Shown: positions 52,159 through 62,541, counted from the first letter of the stretch. The stretch is DNA of 64,000 bases from Paraburkholderia madseniana (GCF_009690905.1 NZ_VOSW01000015.1:57151-121150), one strand, 5' to 3'. Notes: generated from the sequence alone by a model not told the origin. Translations and numbers: made by a program.

Positions 52159-54119
52159 GCCGCTTGCTCCTCGCGCGCGGCGTGCGCGACAGGGTTGCGG
52201 GATGACCGCCACAGGTAGATCAACGTCTCGAAGTTGCTGCGCACTTGATCGATCAGCATCCGATCGTCGATCTCGCCAGCGAGCCATGCCCGGCCCGGTT
52301 CATGAAAAATCGTGCGGCCCACGGTAAACCCGCGGCACGTCGTGCTCGAGCGTGCCGCCTCGAATCCTTCAGCCAGCTTCGCAAGCGGCGCATTCAAGCC
52401 TAATAGCACGACGCCACGGCAATATGGATCGCGCTCCTCGATCAGCGCATCGATGTCGCGCCACGCGTCTGCGCTCATCGGCTCGAGCTTCCACCAGTCG
52501 GGATAAATGCCAAGGTTATAGAGGCGCTTGAGTGCCCGATGCACAGTGTCCTGCGCCTGTGGACGATCCTTCGGCGGAATGACTTCGAGCAGCAGTTCGT
52601 GACCGCTTGCCTGCGTCGCGTCATAGAGCGCACGGAGCTGGTTTTCCTGCTCCAGCCGATGCAGCGGCTCATCGTCCGGATGATATTGAACCAGGCATTT
52701 GACGATATGTTCGCTGGGCCAGCTTGCGAGCGCCGTACCGATCGAGCGCCCATGTTCGAATTCCAGCGGATTCGATCCGGGCAACTCGACGGGGCGGCCG
52801 ACCCACCAGCCGCGACCCGTTGCCGCGTTCAAGGCATCCTGTCCATAGCGATCGTCGATCAGCACCGCGATCCTGCCGGTGTAGCGACTGGCCACTTCAG
52901 TTTCTGCGACCGCTTGCACGAAAAGCTGCTTGAGGGTCGCAATGCGCGCTTCATCGGCGCCCGCCTGCTGCGCCATCTCGAAGAACTGGTTGCGATGATC
53001 GAACGCGAAACCGAGCACTTCATCCGAGCGCTTGCGCGGCACGCTCACCCGATGTAGACGCGCAAGGGCCGCGTCCTGGTCGGGACGGCGCAAACGGGCG
53101 GCATTGGCGAGGAAATAATCCAGTTCGGCGGGCGTCGGCATGGCCGGTGCGCACGCATGGCGCGATACGACGAGCGCGCCACAGGCGTTCGCATAGGCGC
53201 AGCACGTTGCGTAATCAGCGCCGGTCAACCATCCTTTGAGAAAGCCGGAGATAAACGCATCACCCGCGCCGAGTACATTAAGGACTTCGACTTCAATGCC
53301 CCGAAAATGCCGGTCGCCATCCAGGTCAGCCGGAATCTCGCCGTCGATCACCGTGCAGCCCAACGGTCCGCGCTTGACAACCAGGGTTGCCGTGCTCACG
53401 GCGCGCACGGACCGCAGTGCCTGCAGCAGATCTTCGGCACCGCCGGCAATGCAAAACTCCTCTTCCGTGCCGACGATCAGATCAAACCTCGGCAAGATGC
53501 CACGCAGATGCGCGCTTACGCTGCCGTCGGCGGTAAAGCGGGTCTCGCCATCCGCCTTGCCCGTCAGCCCCCACAACACCGGCCGATAGTCGATGTCGAG
53601 CACAGTGCGCACACCGTTGCGCCGGGCGTAGCCGAGCGCCGTCATGCTCGCGCGATGCACGCCTTCAGTCGAGAAGTGTGTGCCGGTAATCAGTAGCGCC
53701 TTGCTGGAAGCGATGAACGCTTCGTCGAAATCCATCTCATCAAGCGCCATGTCCGCGCAGTTTTCACGGTGAAACACGAGCGGGAACGTACTGCGATCTT
53801 TCAAACCGAGCAGCACGAGTGCGGTCAGCCGCTCCATGTCGGTCTTCACGTGGCCGACGTCGCAGCCTTCCTGGGCCAGCGCGTCGACGAGGAAGCGGCC
53901 CATGTGGTCGTTACCGACGCGCGAGAGCATGGCCGACTTCAAGCCGAGGCGGGCGCAGCCGAACGCGATGTTGGCCGACGAGCCACCCAGATACCGCGAA
54001 AAGCTGGTGACGTCTTCAAGCCGGGCACCGATTTGTTGCGCATAGAGGTCGACAGCAAGGCGGCCCAGACAGATGATGTCCAGCGACCGGTCTGCAGCAA
54101 AAAAGGCGGATTGAGTCAT
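52155..54119 (-). CDS. iolC: 5-dehydro-2-deoxygluconokinase fused to DUF2090 aldolase-like domain
   Basis: 654 aa from the ATG at 54119; a GTG at 54131 is in frame. Residues 1-330 are a PfkB kinase (CLGRLAVDLYAQQIG, FSRYLGGSSANIAFGCARLG, and the catalytic LNVLGAGDAFISGFLKGWL). Residues about 345-640 are a DUF2090 domain (FDHRNQFFEMAQQAG, RPVELPGSNPLEFEHG, VKCLVQYHPDD, LLLEVIPPKDRPQ). This kinase-DUF2090 fusion is common in Proteobacteria and is thought to add the IolJ-type aldolase step. It phosphorylates 5-dehydro-2-deoxygluconate. No separate iolJ is present in the window. Confidence 0.93.
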   Translation of the reverse strand: MTQSAFFAADRSLDIICLGRLAVDLYAQQIGARLEDVTSFSRYLGGSSANIAFGCARLGLKSAMLSRVGNDHMGRFLVDALAQEGCDVGHVKTDMERLTALVLLGLKDRSTFPLVFHRENCADMALDEMDFDEAFIASSKALLITGTHFSTEGVHRASMTALGYARRNGVRTVLDIDYRPVLWGLTGKADGETRFTADGSVSAHLRGILPRFDLIVGTEEEFCIAGGAEDLLQALRSVRAVSTATLVVKRGPLGCTVIDGEIPADLDGDRHFRGIEVEVLNVLGAGDAFISGFLKGWLTGADYATCCAYANACGALVVSRHACAPAMPTPAELDYFLANAARLRRPDQDAALARLHRVSVPRKRSDEVLGFAFDHRNQFFEMAQQAGADEARIATLKQLFVQAVAETEVASRYTGRIAVLIDDRYGQDALNAATGRGWWVGRPVELPGSNPLEFEHGRSIGTALASWPSEHIVKCLVQYHPDDEPLHRLEQENQLRALYDATQASGHELLLEVIPPKDRPQAQDTVHRALKRLYNLGIYPDWWKLEPMSADAWRDIDALIEERDPYCRGVVLLGLNAPLAKLAEGFEAARSSTTCRGFTVGRTIFHEPGRAWLAGEIDDRMLIDQVRSNFETLIYLWRSSRNPVAHAAREEQAA

Positions 54120-54160
54120 ATGCGATTGCACCGAAATAGATGGCGGATGGATAGCGTTGC

Positions 54161-55180
54161 TTAGCGGGCGCGCCGCTTGCGGTATTGGTCGGCGATCACG
54201 GCGGCGACGATGATCATTCCCTTGACGATTTCCTGGATGTACGAGTCGATCCCGAGAAAGGTGAAACCGCTCGAAATCACGCCAAGGATCAATGCGCCGA
54301 TCACCGCGCCGGTGATCCGACCCACGCCGCCGGCGAGACTGGTGCCGCCGATCACGGCCGCGGCAATTGCGTCGAGTTCATACGACATGCCCATGCCGGA
54401 CTGGCTTGTCTGTGCACGCGCCGAGACGACCACGCCGGCCAGCCCCGTCAGCAGCCCGGCAATCGTGTAGACGGCCACCAGATTGCGCCCGACGCTAATG
54501 CCCGACACGCGCGCCGCCTGCACATTGCCGCCGATCGCATACAGGCATTTACCGAAACGCGTATAGCGCAGCACGATGTGGAAGACGAGCGCAGCCAGCA
54601 GAAAGATCGCCACCGGCTTCGCCCCGCTGCCGATTGCCGAGTAAGCATCAGTGAACATGCTGATGGGCTGGCCGTGCGTGTAGTAGCGCGCGAGTCCACG
54701 CGCCGACACCATCATGCCGAGCGTGACGATAAAAGGCGGCACGCCGGTGCGCACGATCAGCGTGCCGTTGATCAGGCCGCAAATGCCGCCGGTCAGCACA
54801 CCCACCGCAACCGGCACGAGCACCGGCAGATCGACGAGTCCGGGAAACACCGTGCGCCCGAAACCCGAGGTCTGCGCGAGGCTGCCCGCAATCATTGCGG
54901 ACAGCGCAACCACCGATCCGGAAGACAAATCGATGCCACCTGCAATGATGATCATCGTGACGCCGACGGCGATCAGGCCAATTTCGGACACCCGCAGCAC
55001 CATGATCAGCAGGCCCTGCGGGTTATAGAGGAACGACTGGCCGCGCTCGATCCAGCCGAGCGCTTCGAAGACCAGCGCGATGCCGAGCAGCACGAGCAGA
55101 ATGCTGGTCTCCTGCGGTAAGCGCCAGTTACGTGGAGCAGGACGCTGGATTTCCGGGGTGAGGGTTGCTGAATTACGCAT
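54161..55180 (-). CDS. Sugar/inositol ABC transporter permease (RbsC-like)
   Basis: 339 aa with eight to ten hydrophobic helices and the BPD_transp_2 pattern: [28 protein letters not shown] near residue 80, [35 protein letters not shown] (the EAA-like loop contacting the ATPase), and [18 protein letters not shown]. It overlaps the ATPase gene by 8 bp. Together with the ATPase and binding protein it forms a ribose-type importer, here most likely for myo-inositol or a derivative such as rhizopine (IatP-like). Confidence 0.9.
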   Translation of the reverse strand: MRNSATLTPEIQRPAPRNWRLPQETSILLVLLGIALVFEALGWIERGQSFLYNPQGLLIMVLRVSEIGLIAVGVTMIIIAGGIDLSSGSVVALSAMIAGSLAQTSGFGRTVFPGLVDLPVLVPVAVGVLTGGICGLINGTLIVRTGVPPFIVTLGMMVSARGLARYYTHGQPISMFTDAYSAIGSGAKPVAIFLLAALVFHIVLRYTRFGKCLYAIGGNVQAARVSGISVGRNLVAVYTIAGLLTGLAGVVVSARAQTSQSGMGMSYELDAIAAAVIGGTSLAGGVGRITGAVIGALILGVISSGFTFLGIDSYIQEIVKGMIIVAAVIADQYRKRRAR

Positions 55181-56816
55181 AGTTGTCTCCTGTGTCGATC
55201 GGAGTTAGCGCTTCAGCGCTTGCCCCGGTCCCATGCAAGATGGTTGTTTCCGTTACCGCTAAATCAGGCTGCTCGCCGGAAGCGAGCGCCATGATGCTTT
55301 CCTGCGTGGCGCTCGCACGGGGCAGAACACCGCTGACGGTGCGCTCGTGCATCACCACGATCCGGTCGCTCATGCCCATCACTTCGGGCAGTTCAGACGA
55401 GATCATGATGATCGCGACCCCCTCCCTTGCGAGCTGCGTGATCAGCGTATGGATCTCCGCCTTCGCGCCGACGTCGACGCCGCGCGTCGGTTCATCGAGG
55501 ATCAGGATCCTGGGTTTGTTCAGCAGCCAACGCGCGAGCAACACTTTCTGCTGGTTGCCGCCGCTCAGGTTCTCGATGATTTCGTGCAGTCCGGGCGTCT
55601 TGACCTTGAGTTGACGGCACATATCGGCGCATGCGGCATTGACGCGCTTCTGCCGAACGAAACCCAGCGCGCAATTGCGGCGCAACGCCGAGATCTCCAT
55701 GTTTTCGCCGACGGAAAGCTGCAGGAAAAGACCGGTGCTTTTGCGATCCTCAGTGAGAAACGCGATGCCCGCAGCGATCGCCTGTTGCGGAGAGCGAATC
55801 GTCCGGCGTTTGCCGTCGAACAGCAATTCGCCTTCGTCCGCCGGATAGATGCCGAAGACCGACTCCATCACCTCCGTGCGCCCGGAACCCATCAGACCGG
55901 CCACGCCGAGAATCTCGCCGTAGCGAAGGTCGAAGCTGACATTCGAGAACGCGCCGCGGCGCCCGAGGTTGCGCACGGTCAGCGCTACCTCGCCGATCGC
56001 GACCTCCATCTTGGGAAAGACCTGTGTGAGTTCACGGCCTACCATCGCTGCAATCAGCGATTGCTTATCGAACTCTTTCGCCGTGCGCGTCACGATATGG
56101 TGGCCGTCGCGGAAGATCGAAATATCGTCGGCGATCTGAAACACCTCGTCCATCTTGTGCGTGATGTAGATGATCGCCTTGCCTTGCGCCTTCAGTTCGC
56201 CGATGATCCGGAACAGATGTTCGACTTCCTTGTCGGTGATCGCCGAGGTCGGTTCGTCCATGATCAGCAGATCGGAGTCGAAGGACACCGCCTTGGCGAT
56301 TTCCACCATCTGGCGGTTCGCAATACTCAGCTCACCGAGTAACACCTGCGGATCGATCTCGATGCCGAGTTGCGCGAACAGTTCGCCAGTGCGCCGGTTC
56401 AGCGCGCGATGGTCGATCAGGCCCAGCAGATTGCGCGGCTCGCGGCCGATCCAGATGTTCTCCGCCACCGTCATGTAGGGCAGCAGATTCAGCTCCTGGT
56501 GAATCATCGCGATACCGCGGTCGAGCGCGTCGCGCGGTGACTTCAACGCAATCGGTTTGCCTTTGAAATGCAGCGAACCGCCGTCGGGAAAATAGACGCC
56601 CGCAATGATTTTCATCATCGTCGACTTGCCCGCGCCGTTTTCGCCCATCAGCGCATGCACCCGGCCGGCGTGGATGTCGATCGACACGTCGTCGAGCGCG
56701 ATCACACCGGGAAAGGCTTTGCGAATCTTGCGCGCGGCGAAGATCGGCTCGTGCGCCGCCGACGCAGCGACGTGTTGCGGCCGAGCGGCCTGCGCGCTCA
56801 TGAAGAGATCTGACAT
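55173..56816 (-). CDS. Sugar/inositol ABC transporter ATP-binding protein (two ABC domains)
   Basis: 547 aa, with two ABC cassettes as in RbsA/MglA. First: Walker [13 protein letters not shown], signature-like [14 protein letters not shown], Walker [12 protein letters not shown]. Second: a degenerate Walker [13 protein letters not shown], signature [15 protein letters not shown], Walker [15 protein letters not shown]. The second site lacks the Lys-Ser/Thr pair, which is normal for this family. The N-terminus is extended by about 25 residues before [11 protein letters not shown]. It energises uptake through the adjacent permease (IatA-like). Confidence 0.92.
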   Translation of the reverse strand: MSDLFMSAQAARPQHVAASAAHEPIFAARKIRKAFPGVIALDDVSIDIHAGRVHALMGENGAGKSTMMKIIAGVYFPDGGSLHFKGKPIALKSPRDALDRGIAMIHQELNLLPYMTVAENIWIGREPRNLLGLIDHRALNRRTGELFAQLGIEIDPQVLLGELSIANRQMVEIAKAVSFDSDLLIMDEPTSAITDKEVEHLFRIIGELKAQGKAIIYITHKMDEVFQIADDISIFRDGHHIVTRTAKEFDKQSLIAAMVGRELTQVFPKMEVAIGEVALTVRNLGRRGAFSNVSFDLRYGEILGVAGLMGSGRTEVMESVFGIYPADEGELLFDGKRRTIRSPQQAIAAGIAFLTEDRKSTGLFLQLSVGENMEISALRRNCALGFVRQKRVNAACADMCRQLKVKTPGLHEIIENLSGGNQQKVLLARWLLNKPRILILDEPTRGVDVGAKAEIHTLITQLAREGVAIIMISSELPEVMGMSDRIVVMHERTVSGVLPRASATQESIMALASGEQPDLAVTETTILHGTGASAEALTPIDTGDNYA

Positions 56817-56877
56817 AGTGGCACTCCCTCTGTGGATGAAGCGGGGCGCGCGCGGTGCCGCCCCGAGGTCATGCAGG

Positions 56878-57807
56878 CTATTTGTTCAGAAAGCTCTTGT
56901 AGTTGTCCGGTGTGACGAGTTGATAAGGGATCCAGTCTTCTTTGGGAACGCTCTTGTCGCCGCCTGCCACCTTGATCGCGGTATCGACCGCGGCCTTGCC
57001 CTGCCCTCGCGCGTCCTGGAACACGGTGACGGCGAGATCGCCCTTGGCCATCGCGTTCAAGGCTTCTTTGGTCGCATCCACTCCGCCGACCAGCACGCTC
57101 TTCGGCGAGACGCCAGCCTGCTTCATCGCAATCAATGCACCGAGCGCCATCTCGTCGTTATTCGCGGCGATCGCGTCGAACTTCTTGCCCGAGCTCAGCC
57201 ACTGGCTCATCAGGTTGATGCCCTGGCTACGGTCGAAGTTCGCTGTCTGCTCCTCAGCGATCTTGATGCCAGGATTCTTTGCGACGATATCCTTCACGCC
57301 GCGTGTACGGTCCCGCGTTGCGTCGGTCGACAGTTCGCCGAGCATGATGGCGATATTACCTTTGCCCTTGAGTTGTTTCGCGAGGTAGTCCATTTGCAGG
57401 TGCCCGGCCACGAGACTGTCCGAGCCGACGAAATAGGCGCCGTTGCCCATTGGCTCATCCGGCTTGCGATTGACGTAGACGATCGGGATACCGGCCTTGC
57501 GTGCGGTGTCGGTCATTCGTTTGGTTGCCGCCGCGTCGGCAGGATTGACGACGATCGCCGCCACCCGCTGCGACACGAAGCTCTCGACCTGGCTGACCTG
57601 CCGCCCTACGTCGCCTTGCGCATCCTCGAAGTCAAGGTTGATGTCTTTGTGGGCTTTACCTTCGGTCGCCATTGCGTCACGCACCGAGGTCAGGAAGTTA
57701 TCGTCGAAGTGCGCCATCGAGACGCCAATCGTCGTACTTGCCATTGCGGAAATCGGCAGCACCGCCGCGAACGACAACGCGACCGCGGATCGGGTGAAGA
57801 ATTTCAT
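56878..57807 (-). CDS. Periplasmic sugar/inositol-binding protein
   Basis: 309 aa from the ATG at 57807 ([13 protein letters not shown]), which is 8 nt after GGAG; the ATG two codons earlier is too close to it. The signal peptide ends after ISAMAS. The mature protein is a Peripla_BP_4 (RbsB/IbpA-like) fold: [75 protein letters not shown], and [21 protein letters not shown]. It captures the substrate for the importer encoded downstream. MocB of rhizopine catabolism is of the same type. Confidence 0.91.
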   Translation of the reverse strand: MKFFTRSAVALSFAAVLPISAMASTTIGVSMAHFDDNFLTSVRDAMATEGKAHKDINLDFEDAQGDVGRQVSQVESFVSQRVAAIVVNPADAAATKRMTDTARKAGIPIVYVNRKPDEPMGNGAYFVGSDSLVAGHLQMDYLAKQLKGKGNIAIMLGELSTDATRDRTRGVKDIVAKNPGIKIAEEQTANFDRSQGINLMSQWLSSGKKFDAIAANNDEMALGALIAMKQAGVSPKSVLVGGVDATKEALNAMAKGDLAVTVFQDARGQGKAAVDTAIKVAGGDKSVPKEDWIPYQLVTPDNYKSFLNK

Positions 57808-57934
57808 TGACATGTCTCCTATCAGTTGATGGAACCCGCGCGGCCTATCGGTCTGATGCCAAGGTCCGCGCGGCAAACTTTCATGCGGCGTTCACGTTCT
57901 CTATCTATTTCTATGCGTGACCTGAAAGCGGTGG

Positions 57935-58792
57935 CTACGCGGCCTTGCGCACCTGAGCCGACTCGACGCTCGCGCGGATATAAGCGATGCTGTCGCGCAA
58001 GCGGCGCTCGATGTCGTCAGCGCCGGCGATTTCCTCGGCGAACGGCTCGAACGATACGTGGCCGCGGTAGCCACGCGCAAACAGCTCGTTCAGCTGACGG
58101 ATGTTGCCGAGCCGATCGTCCGCGCCGACCAGCACACGGTGCCCGTCGCGCATCTGGTCAACGGGCAGGCCGCCATCCTCGACGCCCGAAACGTGGATCA
58201 GACCCGTGAGGTCCGGAAAGAAAATGTCTTCGCCCGACAGGTGGTGATGAAACGTGTCGTGTACTAGCCGGAAATGGCGCTCGCCTGCCGCGTCGTAAAC
58301 GGCCTTGACCGCATCGGATTTACGCCGCACCGCGCATTCCTCGAAGCCGAGCGGTTCGATCAGACCGAGCAGTCCGTGATCGTCGAGGATCGGCTTAAGT
58401 TGCCTAAGCGCATTAACCAGATCGGCGTGACGCTCGCTTGCCGTGCGTTGATCCTGCCGGCTGTTGGTCGGGCACAGGACAATCGCGCGAGCGCCGCAGT
58501 CAGCGGCATAGCGCGACAATGCCAGTGCTTCCTTCGCGCGAGTCGCATCGAAGCGATCAAAGCGCTGCAGCGCATTGATCGACAGGATCGTCAGACCCGC
58601 TGCCAGGCTAAGCGCCTTGATATCACCGGCAGGCGTGCCGTCGTTGATCTCGACGCCTTCGAGGTCGTTGCGGATCTCGATCGCATCAACCGCGAGCCGC
58701 TGGCAAAGCGCGGCATATTCGGCGAACGCCAGCCGCGGTGCACTCATGCGATTCAGGGAAAATTGCAGCGCGTCGTCACTCGTCAATGTCAT
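57935..58792 (-). CDS. Xylose-isomerase-like TIM barrel, IolI-like isomerase
   Basis: 285 aa of the sugar-phosphate isomerase/epimerase superfamily. Metal-binding residues are visible as Glu in LIEPLGFEE, Asp/His in LVHDTFHHHL, His in LIHVSGVED and Glu in HVSFEPFAEEI, the same set as in inosose isomerase IolI. It probably isomerises inososes or acts on another cyclitol ketone. It lies upstream of the binding-protein gene after a 127-bp gap that is the largest inside the minus-strand run, where a second promoter may lie. Confidence 0.82.
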   Translation of the reverse strand: MTLTSDDALQFSLNRMSAPRLAFAEYAALCQRLAVDAIEIRNDLEGVEINDGTPAGDIKALSLAAGLTILSINALQRFDRFDATRAKEALALSRYAADCGARAIVLCPTNSRQDQRTASERHADLVNALRQLKPILDDHGLLGLIEPLGFEECAVRRKSDAVKAVYDAAGERHFRLVHDTFHHHLSGEDIFFPDLTGLIHVSGVEDGGLPVDQMRDGHRVLVGADDRLGNIRQLNELFARGYRGHVSFEPFAEEIAGADDIERRLRDSIAYIRASVESAQVRKAA

Positions 58793-58835
58793 CTGTGTCT
58801 CCAGTTATAGCGAACGAATGGGTTCTCTTTCAGGT

Positions 58836-59846
58836 TCATGCCGTTATGGCGGTCTGTCCGGCGGTCTGCTCCAGCCATGTGTTGCGCAGCCATGCTGCGC
58901 ATGCAACGTTATTCTCGAAGATCGAATACCCCGTACCGCCGCCGTAGTCGGCAAACGGGATGAACTCGCAGCTGATGTGCCGCGGTGTGAAAAATCCACC
59001 TTGTGCGCGTGCGTTGAGCAGATGCCGTACGGCGTTCTTCCACGGCAGGAGCGCGGCCTCATCCCAGCTACCGTCCCATTGATCCGCAGCGGGACGTACG
59101 AACGGATATTGAATGCCGCGGCCAGGTCTGCCGTCGGGACGACGCATGCTGGAATTGCGCGGATTGTTCGGTATGACACTGCGCGCGTGGGCGTGATGAA
59201 CCCAGCCGCGCGCGATCCACTGTTTGAAGATCGCGTCAGGTGAATCGGGATCGAGCACGATCTCTCCGGCCTCGACCAACGCACGGATCTTCGATGCATC
59301 GAGTTCTTCGTCATTGCCGATCTTGAAGATCAGATGCGAATGATCGAGCGTTAGGTGCAGTGCGATGCCGTCGCGCGCCAACAGTTCGCCAACCCGGCTA
59401 ACCCGGCCGAAATCTTCGTTCCACATATCAACGTGCACTTCGAGGCTCGGCAGACAGCCAACCGGGACGGCCCACTCGCATGCGTCGACGTAGAAACTCG
59501 CGACCTCGGCATCGGTGAGACGATGTCCGTCGGCATGATTCGCGTAGAGCTGGCAATTCAGCACCTTCGAGCCGAAGCGCGGCGCCCACTCGATCACGTG
59601 CCGCAGATGCGCTTCATCGCGGCCCGCACAAAAGATGCCGCCGATTACGCGAACCGGCAACGCGTAGCGCTCACTCAACTCCACGTAGCGCGCGAGTGCG
59701 ACGCCTGCGGGCGGATTCATCTCGACATAATCGAACACGCCCGCGTCGGCGATCATCCGGAATTGCGTTTCGGCGTCGACGCGCGGCAAGTCATCGCGGT
59801 GCAGTACACCGTCGATATTCACGCCGATGTGAAGAGTGGGATTCAT
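58836..59846 (-). CDS. Xylose-isomerase-like TIM barrel protein
   Basis: 336 aa from the ATG at 59846 (MNPTLHIGVNIDGVL). It is larger than IolI/IolE and only distantly like them. Possible metal ligands: Glu in LPSLEVHVDMWNEDFG, DHSH in LTLDHSHLIF, HHAHAR in GWVHHAHARSV, Glu in ISCEFIPFADYG. The C-terminal part has GTGYSIFENNVACAAWLR. Its position between the IolI-like gene and the reductase gene suggests a step specific for the methylated or aminated inositol. No functional name can be given. Confidence 0.8.
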   Translation of the reverse strand: MNPTLHIGVNIDGVLHRDDLPRVDAETQFRMIADAGVFDYVEMNPPAGVALARYVELSERYALPVRVIGGIFCAGRDEAHLRHVIEWAPRFGSKVLNCQLYANHADGHRLTDAEVASFYVDACEWAVPVGCLPSLEVHVDMWNEDFGRVSRVGELLARDGIALHLTLDHSHLIFKIGNDEELDASKIRALVEAGEIVLDPDSPDAIFKQWIARGWVHHAHARSVIPNNPRNSSMRRPDGRPGRGIQYPFVRPAADQWDGSWDEAALLPWKNAVRHLLNARAQGGFFTPRHISCEFIPFADYGGGTGYSIFENNVACAAWLRNTWLEQTAGQTAITA

Positions 59847-59877
59847 GGTTTCTTTGTAATGGAGCGACGAGTCCTGA

Positions 59878-61116
59878 TCAAACCGCCTCGGCGACAAGCA
59901 GCGACTTGAGCTTCACTGTCGGATCCGCGAGATCTTCCGCGGAGAGTCGCGCACTACGGCCGATCAGCATTTGCGCAATCCGGATATCGCGGCCGACCGC
60001 CCGGCCCACCCCGCTTGCCGCGATCAACGATCCGTCCGCAGACAGATGAAACAGCAACAGCGCGTCGGCCGTTTCGCGCACGACGGTCTCACAACCGAAT
60101 GCGGGAAGCCCTGCGATCTGAATCGACAACTCATACTGATCGGACCAGAACCACGGCACTTCGCGGTAACGAAGGCTTTCGCCGAGCATGTTGCGCGCGG
60201 CAACGCGGCCTTGATCCTCAGCGTTCTTCCAGCATTCCAGGCGAACACGGCAGCCATATAAAGGATGCGGAAACGAGCAGGCATCGCCCGCGGCAAAGAT
60301 GCCGGGATCGCTGGTGCACAGATGGTCGTCGACCACGATACCGTCCGTAACGCCGAGTCCCGCTGCCTGCGCTAACGCCGTACGGGGCGCGGCGCCGATG
60401 CCGACTACAACCGTGTCGCAACGGATGACTTCTCCGTCGGCGAGACGGATCTCTTCAGCGGCACCCGCCCCCGCGATGGCCGTCAACTGCGCCTCAAAGC
60501 GGAACTGCACACCCGCGTCGCGGTGCCGCGCCTCGATACGTGCAGCGATTTCCTGCGGCACCGCACGCATCAGCAGACGCTGACCCGCTTCGATGACCGT
60601 GACACTGCATCCGGCAGCGACAGCACTGGCCGCCACTTCGAGCCCGATAAAGCCTCCGCCGATGATCGCAACACGTTGTCCGTGATGGAGCCGCGTGGCG
60701 AGATCGCGGGCATCGTCGACCGTGCGCAGTGTGACCACGCCGGGCAAGTCCGACCCAGGTACGCTCAACATTCTGGGCGACGCGCCAGTCGCGATCAGCA
60801 GCCGGCTATAGCCAATGCGCTCGCCGTTATCGAGGAGAACTTTGCGGGCCGCACGATCGATTTCGACCGCACTGGCTGCAAGCCTCAGGTCAATCGCATG
60901 ATCGGCGAAGAAGGTCTCGCCGAAGAGCGCGCAATCATCGGGCGATTTTTCCTTGAGCAGCACCGCCTTGGAAAGCGGCGGCCGGTCGTAGGGCGCATGC
61001 GGTTCGCCGGCGATGAGCGTAATCGGCCCATCAAAACCCGCCTCGCGCAATTCGGCGCTGGCGCGGGCGCCAGCCAGGCCGGCTCCGACGATGACCATGT
61101 GTGCGTCGCTTGCCAT
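59878..61116 (-). CDS. mocF: FAD-dependent ferredoxin reductase, MocF-like
   Basis: 412 aa from the ATG at 61116 (MASDAHMVIVGAGLAGARA). FAD motif VIVGAGLAGARASAEL, substrate loop PYDRPPLSKAVLL, NAD motif VAIIGGGFIGLEVAAS, C-terminal FAD motif DPGIFAAGDACSFP and the reductase C-domain VPWFWSDQYELSIQIAG place it in the BphA4/CamA group. It starts 2 bp after the stop-side of the Rieske ferredoxin gene, and the order oxygenase-ferredoxin-reductase equals mocD-mocE-mocF of rhizobial rhizopine catabolism. It would pass electrons from NADH to MocE. Confidence 0.85.
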   Translation of the reverse strand: MASDAHMVIVGAGLAGARASAELREAGFDGPITLIAGEPHAPYDRPPLSKAVLLKEKSPDDCALFGETFFADHAIDLRLAASAVEIDRAARKVLLDNGERIGYSRLLIATGASPRMLSVPGSDLPGVVTLRTVDDARDLATRLHHGQRVAIIGGGFIGLEVAASAVAAGCSVTVIEAGQRLLMRAVPQEIAARIEARHRDAGVQFRFEAQLTAIAGAGAAEEIRLADGEVIRCDTVVVGIGAAPRTALAQAAGLGVTDGIVVDDHLCTSDPGIFAAGDACSFPHPLYGCRVRLECWKNAEDQGRVAARNMLGESLRYREVPWFWSDQYELSIQIAGLPAFGCETVVRETADALLLFHLSADGSLIAASGVGRAVGRDIRIAQMLIGRSARLSAEDLADPTVKLKSLLVAEAV

Positions 61117-61118
61117 GA

Positions 61119-61448
61119 TCACTCCGCCGTCGGCACGCCGATCAGGACCGCATCGCCCTCGATACGTACCGGATGCGTTTTCAGCTGCTGACAGACCGGC
61201 GCGCAAAGCGGCTTGCCGCTTGCAATATCAAAGCGCCCCTGATGCCGCGGACATTCAATCGCATTACCCAAGACGAAGCCGTCCGCAAGATGGGCTTTCT
61301 CATGCGTACACCAGCCGTCCGAGGCGTAGAACTTGCCGTCGACTCGATAGACGGCGAAGGTCGCATCGCCGTGATCGAAACGCACGACGTCTTCTTCATC
61401 GATGTCGCCGGTCTGGCAGGCGACGACCCATTCGCGTTGATCTACCAT
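61119..61448 (-). CDS. mocE: Rieske-type [2Fe-2S] ferredoxin, MocE-like
   Basis: 109 aa from the ATG at 61448 (MVDQREWVVACQTGDI). The Rieske motif is complete: C-T-H in SDGWCTHEKAHL and C-x2-H in ECPRHQGRFD. Its length is that of BphA3-type ferredoxins. It lies between the reductase and the desaturase-fold oxygenase genes and must be the electron carrier between them. MocE of Sinorhizobium rhizopine catabolism is a ferredoxin-like protein in the same order. Confidence 0.87.
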   Translation of the reverse strand: MVDQREWVVACQTGDIDEEDVVRFDHGDATFAVYRVDGKFYASDGWCTHEKAHLADGFVLGNAIECPRHQGRFDIASGKPLCAPVCQQLKTHPVRIEGDAVLIGVPTAE

Positions 61449-61476
61449 TTCAGATACTCCCTGTTCCGGACGTTTA

Positions 61477-62541
61477 TCAGGTTGCCGAGCGCATCGGCTC
61501 ACGATGCGGGACGTGGCGACGAATAAAGTGAGCGCGATCGCGTCTCTGACGGATCAAGGTCGGAATCATCTCCTTGTAGACCGACCAGAGGCCCGGATAC
61601 GCGGGTGGCGTCTCCGCCTTGATCGCTTCGTGCAGTTTCGGCAGCGCGTGATACGGCACCATCGGTAGCAGGTGATGTTCAATGTGGTACTGCATGTTCA
61701 TGTAGAGGAACGCGAACACGGGATTGATGTAGACGGTGCGCGTGTTGAGCCGATGGTCGGCAACATTCATGGCCATGCCGGCGTGTTGCGTGAGGCCGAG
61801 CGTCTGGTGAAACCAGCCGCAGTAAAAACGCGGCGTCCACACGAACATCAGCGGCAGAACGCTTTGAATCACAAAGCACCAGCCGATTACCACCGCGATG
61901 ACGATGACGTAGAAACGGCTGATCCAGATCATCTTGCCGCGCTCCATCGCTGGTACGAAATCGGCGACTTCAGGGCTGATCGATCCGCATGCATGGCGCA
62001 CGGTCTTGACGATCTCGGTGGTGCCGCCAATCAGATAGAAGAAATCCAGCAGGATCGTGACGAGTTGCGGCGGACGGCATACCTGAATCTCGGGGTCGCG
62101 CCCGACCATGATCGTATGCGTGTGATGCCGCGCGTGACTCCAGCGCCAGAGCGTCGCCTCGCGGATCGTCATGAAAGAACAGAGCTGGTAGAAAACCTGA
62201 TTCAGCCATGGCGTCTTGAACGGCGTGCCGTGTGCGAGTTCATGCCAGCGCGCGTCGCTCGAACAGTAGATGGTGCCGTAGACGAAAAACGCCGGAATCG
62301 CCCACCACGTGCCCCACGCATAGAAGGCCGCCGCGCCCGATGCGAGCAGCAACGCGATCCACAGGCCGAAATTCTTCAGGCCTTCTGCGTCGCTGCGCTT
62401 CATCAGTTGCTTGAGTGTCTGGCGTGGAATGTCGGGGCGATACCAGTTCTCTTCGGTATGCGCGGCGGATGCGTCACGCCCGACAACACCGGCGTTTGCG
62501 AGGCTGCCCGTGCATGGCATATTCAAAGGTGAGTTCGACAC
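61477..62541 (-). CDS. mocD: Desaturase-fold membrane oxygenase, MocD-like
   Basis: 354 aa integral membrane protein with the three histidine boxes of the fatty-acid-desaturase / alkane-hydroxylase family: HELAHG, HARHHTHT and QYHIEHHLLP, plus hydrophobic segments at LWIALLLASGAAAFYAW, IPAFFVYGTIY and VIVIAVVIGWCFVI. In rhizobia MocD with MocE and MocF O-demethylates 3-O-methyl-scyllo-inosamine. Here it is the first gene of a run that also encodes the inositol pathway and an inositol-type importer, which strongly favours a methylated inositol or inosamine substrate over a lipid. Confidence 0.85.
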   Translation of the reverse strand: MSNSPLNMPCTGSLANAGVVGRDASAAHTEENWYRPDIPRQTLKQLMKRSDAEGLKNFGLWIALLLASGAAAFYAWGTWWAIPAFFVYGTIYCSSDARWHELAHGTPFKTPWLNQVFYQLCSFMTIREATLWRWSHARHHTHTIMVGRDPEIQVCRPPQLVTILLDFFYLIGGTTEIVKTVRHACGSISPEVADFVPAMERGKMIWISRFYVIVIAVVIGWCFVIQSVLPLMFVWTPRFYCGWFHQTLGLTQHAGMAMNVADHRLNTRTVYINPVFAFLYMNMQYHIEHHLLPMVPYHALPKLHEAIKAETPPAYPGLWSVYKEMIPTLIRQRRDRAHFIRRHVPHREPMRSAT

